DNA from: Desulfomonile tiedjei
Lineage (GTDB): Bacteria > Desulfobacterota > Desulfomonilia > Desulfomonilales > Desulfomonilaceae
Reading direction: 5' to 3'
Length of the DNA: 64,000 nt
Assembly (NCBI GenBank): GCA_016218715.1
Contig: JACRDG010000032.1
Location: 248,001 to 312,000, forward strand
The position numbers were made by a program, and so were the translations under genes. The notes beneath the pieces were generated by a model. The model made no database searches, was not told the DNA's origin, and saw nothing but the letters and a program-made list of their open reading frames with translations. Positions 60,700 to 64,000 of this stretch are shown piece after piece (position 1 is the first letter of the stretch; each line of letters opens with the position of its first letter).

Positions 60700-61068
60700 T
60701 CAAATCGCCGCGAGAATGACTTGCCGTTCGAGCATCACCTGCTTGAACAGAGTGGCATCGCCCAGAACCTTCCCGACGATGTTCACTGCGGACGCGGGGA
60801 CGATGCTGCCGCCGGAACTCATGGGGGTCGGGCCGAAGAAGATGCAGAATGCGTTCCCCGACGGCCAGTATCCGAGATCTCCCAGATCGACGACTTCCCG
60901 GGCGCTTTCGTCCAATTGGGCTTTCACCGGTATCGAGAAATAGATCTCGTCACCCCAGGTGTTGAAAGCGGTCGATACGGGTAAAGCTTCGGCTATCTTG
61001 CGGGCCGTCGGCGTGTCGTTCAGTTCGGCTTCCATCGAGAGTTTTCCCACGGTAATGCTGATCTTCAC
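60700..61068 (-). CDS. Cyclophilin-like fold protein (TM1367/DUF369-like)
   Basis: 122 residues starting MKISITVGKLSMEAELNDTPTA. The blocks TARKIAEALPVSTAFNTWGDEIYFSIPV and VVDLGDLGYWPSGNAFCIFFGPTPMS are those of the small cyclophilin-like proteins related to TM1367, whose function is unsettled. The GTG start lies behind GGAGGG. It seems to be a single gene outside the phage block. Confidence 0.8.
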   Translation of the reverse strand: MKISITVGKLSMEAELNDTPTARKIAEALPVSTAFNTWGDEIYFSIPVKAQLDESAREVVDLGDLGYWPSGNAFCIFFGPTPMSSGGSIVPASAVNIVGKVLGDATLFKQVMLERQVILAAI

Positions 61069-61233
61069 GGCTTCTCCCTCCTACAATCATATCGGGCCAG
61101 GCAAGAGTATTGCTCAGGGTAGTTTTACACAAAGACGGGCTGGTGGAAAGGTTTGATGCGATTTCGTGTACGCACGCGCTACTCGCCGAGACATTGAATT
61201 CGGCCGCGGCATCGCCTATCATGCCCTCGTCGG

Positions 61234-61773
61234 ATGGGACGAGAACCGTCAGGAGCTCACTGGATCGTGGAAGGCACGAGAACAAACCAACGGCTAAGCA
61301 CTGCTGAGTTCGACCTGGACGGAATGCTCGGCGGACTGGCCAAGTGGCTGCGCATCGTCGGGTTCGACACAGCGTTTCCTCGCTTCACGCCGAGGGGAGG
61401 GCGGTGGTTCGTCACCGCGGTGAAGTCCAAAGGCGGTCTGCTCACCGTGTGGGTTTCGTGTTCCCGGCCTCTGGATCAGTTGAAAGAGGTGCTTGCGCAG
61501 GCAGATCTGAGCCTGGACCCCTGCCTCTTCTTCAGCCGCTGTGTGCTCTGCAACGAACCGGTGGTGGAGGTCCCGAAAGAAGACGTGGCCGGCAAGGTCC
61601 CGGATAAGATCTTCGACCTGGTGTCCTGCTTTCACCAATGCCCGGCTTGCGGTCGGGTCTACTGGGTAGGATCTCACCTGGAACGGACGAAGGAACGCCT
61701 GGCCATGGCCGGGATCCCGCTGGATTTACACCGACTCGCTGTCGAAGAAGCAATCTGGGGAGAACCTTTTTGA
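61234..61773 (+). CDS. Mut7-C (DUF82) PIN-like nuclease-family protein
   Basis: 179 residues. DGMLGGLAKWLRIVGFDT is the typical N-terminal block of Mut7-C proteins; a zinc ribbon follows with CVLCNEPV (about residues 107-114) and CPACGRVYW (about 137-145). The family is predicted to be an RNase with a PIN-like fold, though catalytic Asp residues usually found next to the GFDT block are weak here. The true start is uncertain (ATG 61234 or GTG 61267). Its last six codons and stop are part of the hairpin at 61756-61790. Confidence 0.75.
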   Translation: MGREPSGAHWIVEGTRTNQRLSTAEFDLDGMLGGLAKWLRIVGFDTAFPRFTPRGGRWFVTAVKSKGGLLTVWVSCSRPLDQLKEVLAQADLSLDPCLFFSRCVLCNEPVVEVPKEDVAGKVPDKIFDLVSCFHQCPACGRVYWVGSHLERTKERLAMAGIPLDLHRLAVEEAIWGEPF

Positions 61774-61790
61774 AAAAAGGTTTCTCCCCA
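61756..61790 (+). terminator. Hairpin 1 of 3, overlapping the Mut7-C gene end
   Basis: TGGGGAGAACCTTTTT pairs with AAAAAGGTTTCTCCCCA with one bulge. It encodes the last residues (WGEPF) of the Mut7-C protein and resembles the ahcY terminator hairpin at 19914-19947. Confidence 0.6.
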
Positions 61791-61816
61791 GACCCCACTC
61801 CAAAAACTTCTAGTTT

Positions 61817-61863
61817 CCTTGGCTTTTCCGCCCTCCTTTTTGAGGAGAGCGGGAAAGCCAAGG
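61817..61863. repeat. Hairpin 2 of 3, 21-bp arms
   Basis: 61817-61837 and 61843-61863 are complementary at 19 of 21 positions, the other two being G-U in RNA, with loop TTTTG. Confidence 0.65.
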
Positions 61864-61886
61864 GCAAGAGTGTTTCTTGAAGGGTG

Positions 61887-61926
61887 CTTGGGGGGAACTT
61901 CTTTGCACCAAGAAGTTCCCCCCAAG
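61887..61926. repeat. Hairpin 3 of 3, perfect 17-bp arms
   Basis: CTTGGGGGGAACTTCTT (61887-61903) and AAGAAGTTCCCCCCAAG (61910-61926) are exact reverse complements around a 6-base loop. It sits 63 bases before the EamA gene start. Confidence 0.7.
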
Positions 61927-61989
61927 ATTACTCTTTGGACAGCGAATCGGTATAAGTCCAATCTCGGGAGTGGTGAAACTGGTGTCTCC

Positions 61990-62865
61990 ATGACCTGGTT
62001 CTGGCTCGCTCTCTGTTGCGCTCTGTTGACCGCGTGCTGCGATGCGGTCTCCAAGCGGATCGTTCGCACCAACGATGAATGGGTTGCAGGGACAGTCCTC
62101 CTCGGTGTCGCGTGCCTGCTCCTGACTCCGGTGTTCTTGGCTCAGGATCTGAAACCCGTTTCCCTCGACTTCATCCTCCTCCTGGCCGTTGCCCTGCCTC
62201 TGGAGGTTCTGGCGTACTACCTCTTTCTCTCCGCGATACGTTCGGGGCCTCTGTCGCTAACGGTACCGCTCCTCGCATTCACCCCCGTGCTGACGATACT
62301 CAGCTCAGCGCTGATCGTCGGGGAGCGGATATCTTCCACCGGCGCGGTCGGAATTGCGCTGGTGACCTTGGGCGCTTATCTCTTGAACGGAGACCTCGCA
62401 CGCGGCGGCCTGCTCGACCCGTTACGAGCCCTTGTTTCCCATGCCGGATCGCGGCGGATGCTGGGGGTGGCCGTTCTGTGGGCCGTAACCTCTGCGCTCG
62501 GGAAGAAAGGGGTTCTCATGTACGGGGCCATTCCCTTCGGCACGGTCTTGACCTACGGGGTGCTCGTGGGGTTCGCGGCAATCAGTCTCGTTCGTATGCG
62601 AGGGGAGCCCAAAAAGGCGAGGTTCGACGGGCGACTATGGGGCTTCTACCTGCTGGGAGGGATCTTCATGGGCTCGGCGCAGATCACGCACTTCCTGGCG
62701 ATAAGTATGGCGCCGGTGGCGTACATGCTGTCCGTCAAGCGCCTGAGCCTCGTGTTCGGCGTGCTCCTGGGGTGGCTCTGGTTCGGAGAGGGGAACATGC
62801 GCTACCGCTTGACCGCCGCGGCCGTGATGGTCGCCGGTGTCTTCTTCATCTACGATTTGCCGTGA
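61990..62865 (+). CDS. EamA/DMT-family transporter
   Basis: 291 residues with about ten membrane helices in two repeats of five, each containing an EamA-type block (RSGPLSLTVPLLAFTPVLTIL in the first; SMAPVAYMLSVKRLSLVFGVLLGWLWFGE in the second). The drug/metabolite transporter family moves small metabolites across the inner membrane; substrate unknown. The frame is open upstream through the hairpins to 61819, but the ATG at 61990 fits the first membrane helix (MTWFWLALCCALLTACC). Confidence 0.85.
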   Translation: MTWFWLALCCALLTACCDAVSKRIVRTNDEWVAGTVLLGVACLLLTPVFLAQDLKPVSLDFILLLAVALPLEVLAYYLFLSAIRSGPLSLTVPLLAFTPVLTILSSALIVGERISSTGAVGIALVTLGAYLLNGDLARGGLLDPLRALVSHAGSRRMLGVAVLWAVTSALGKKGVLMYGAIPFGTVLTYGVLVGFAAISLVRMRGEPKKARFDGRLWGFYLLGGIFMGSAQITHFLAISMAPVAYMLSVKRLSLVFGVLLGWLWFGEGNMRYRLTAAAVMVAGVFFIYDLP

Positions 62866-62876
62866 CAGGTTTGCTG

Positions 62877-64000
62877 TCAGCGCCGGCGTTGTTCCGTGGG
62901 CACGGTTGCGGGTGATTCGGTGGGATGTCCGAAGATCTCGGTCCAATCGCGGCTGAAACGGTAGACCTCTCCCAGCCCGAAGAGCGCGAGCGTGACAAAG
63001 ACCGTCTGATCGGGTTCTTTTATGCGGTGCGTGACGGGATCCTTCTCGCGAAGCTCCGAATATTTCAGCGTGACGCTCCAGCACTGTGGGTGATAGCTGA
63101 GACCGATCCCCGTGAAATACGAGAAGTTGAACTGGTGGGTGTACTGATTCTCGATGAAACATTCGAGGCTCGACGTCAGCTTGACCTGAACGTTCACGTT
63201 GGTCTGACGGTTGAGGGCAGCTTGCTTGTCATCTTCCGTGAACTGGTGGAGCACCCTGACGAGATCTCCCCGGTGATCCATGAAACCGAAGTTCAGACTG
63301 TACTGTCTAGTTCGATTCATGACCGGATCGTATTCCGCCTGAGCGGCAAGGTCGAGCAGCTGGAGCGGCTTGATCATGACTTCAGCCCGCGTCGCTGTCC
63401 AGGGAGAAGGTCTCGCATCCTGCTCCGCGGGGAATTCTTCGGATGGCTTTTTGTGCGAAAAGTCGTAACCCTGGGACAGGCGGACACTGAAGAAATCCAG
63501 ATATTCCCGGGGTCCAAGCCGGCCGGTGAGGGTGTGACGCAACTCTGCGGTGAGGAGACTCGCCCGATCCATCCGATCGGTGTCGTCGAAATAGGGATAG
63601 GTCTGGTGTTTGGCGAAGGGCCGGTAGGTCCAGGCGACCCGAGGCCTGATGTTGTGCCGTATCTTTTCGAAGCCGAGAAAACCCGCACCGTAAACTGCAT
63701 CGAGATCCGTGAAAGCCTGCGCGTGGATTTGGTAGAGATCCGTCCTCACCGTCCTGACCGAACTGATGCTTTTGTCCTGCTTGTAGTAATCCGCATCATA
63801 GGCCTTGGCAAAATAGAGCATCGACGGTTCCAGCTTGAGATAGGGACCCAAGGCCACGGGGAGGCTCAGGCGCGTATTCACCTGGAGCCGGCTGCCCAAC
63901 CACTGGTCGTTCATGATGGGAGCGTAATAGTGATTAAACATCGCGGTCGAGTCGATGTACAAAGGTGTGTACGGTATCTGCTGATAGAAGAGGGTGCTGG
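62877..64000 (-). CDS. lptD: LPS-assembly protein LptD, C-terminal part (runs off the window)
   Basis: The frame stays open to the window end, so only the last 374 residues or so are seen. They are beta-barrel-like strands (TLFYQQIPYTPLYIDSTAMF, SRLQVNTRLSLPVALGPYLKLEPSMLYF, RHNIRPRVAWTYRPF, VFVTLALFGLGEVY) in the pattern of the LptD/OstA C-terminal domain, which forms the outer-membrane pore for lipopolysaccharide. A short tail TESPATVPTEQRRR ends the protein. Its gene converges on the EamA gene with 11 bases between the stops. Confidence 0.82.
   Translation of the reverse strand, partial: STLFYQQIPYTPLYIDSTAMFNHYYAPIMNDQWLGSRLQVNTRLSLPVALGPYLKLEPSMLYFAKAYDADYYKQDKSISSVRTVRTDLYQIHAQAFTDLDAVYGAGFLGFEKIRHNIRPRVAWTYRPFAKHQTYPYFDDTDRMDRASLLTAELRHTLTGRLGPREYLDFFSVRLSQGYDFSHKKPSEEFPAEQDARPSPWTATRAEVMIKPLQLLDLAAQAEYDPVMNRTRQYSLNFGFMDHRGDLVRVLHQFTEDDKQAALNRQTNVNVQVKLTSSLECFIENQYTHQFNFSYFTGIGLSYHPQCWSVTLKYSELREKDPVTHRIKEPDQTVFVTLALFGLGEVYRFSRDWTEIFGHPTESPATVPTEQRRR

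Overview
The window reads as chromosome of a Gram-negative, moderately GC-rich bacterium. Evidence is an LptD outer-membrane protein running off the right end, an IHF alpha subunit, MetK and AhcY, and a PUFA-synthase-like megasynthase. The mixture fits an anaerobic deltaproteobacterium (Desulfobacterota) best, but that placement is inference from gene families, not from a marker gene. No rRNA, tRNA or CRISPR array was seen.

Left part (about 0.5-24.4 kb), ordinary and accessory chromosome: an L,D-transpeptidase; a lipid/polyketide locus made of a divergently transcribed reductase, an 8-kb single-chain synthase with two N-terminal nitronate-monooxygenase-like barrels followed by KS-AT-ACP-KR-DH, its phosphopantetheinyl transferase and a B12-type radical SAM enzyme; ihfA; a zinc-ribbon protein; a MATE exporter; metK and ahcY; a REC-GGDEF regulator; an AAA ATPase; an HMG-CoA-lyase-type enzyme; and a protein that is mostly Asp/Glu. 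Two copies of the same structured RNA (14289-14428 and 18469-18608) precede the zinc-ribbon gene and ahcY.

Middle and right (about 24.5-60.7 kb): a leftward phage-like block with a podovirus-type set (portal, scaffold, SU10-like capsid, adaptor, a giant tail protein, tail fibre, small and large terminase, two peptidoglycan hydrolases and three small membrane proteins). I see no integrase, repressor or replication gene. It is split by a metal ABC transporter operon whose permease is fused to a DtxR-type repressor. Two matching promoters (near 41.9 and 60.6 kb) sit upstream of the two halves. Interleaved with the structural genes are three toxin-immunity pairs. The three toxins have unrelated C-terminal domains (Tox-REase-5-like, AHH nuclease, CdiA-CT-like) but share a short N-terminal block, RRWWFATHPEYS, and parts of their upstream DNA. 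A fourth, decayed leader peptide stands before an orphan DUF4272 gene, and a capsid-gene fragment lies right behind one immunity gene. My reading is a polymorphic-toxin family tied to a domesticated phage or gene-transfer-agent-like particle, with the shared leader as the candidate loading or targeting signal.

Right end (60.7-64 kb): a cyclophilin-like protein, a Mut7-C protein, an EamA transporter and the C-terminal part of LptD, with an unusual run of three strong hairpins between the Mut7-C and EamA genes.
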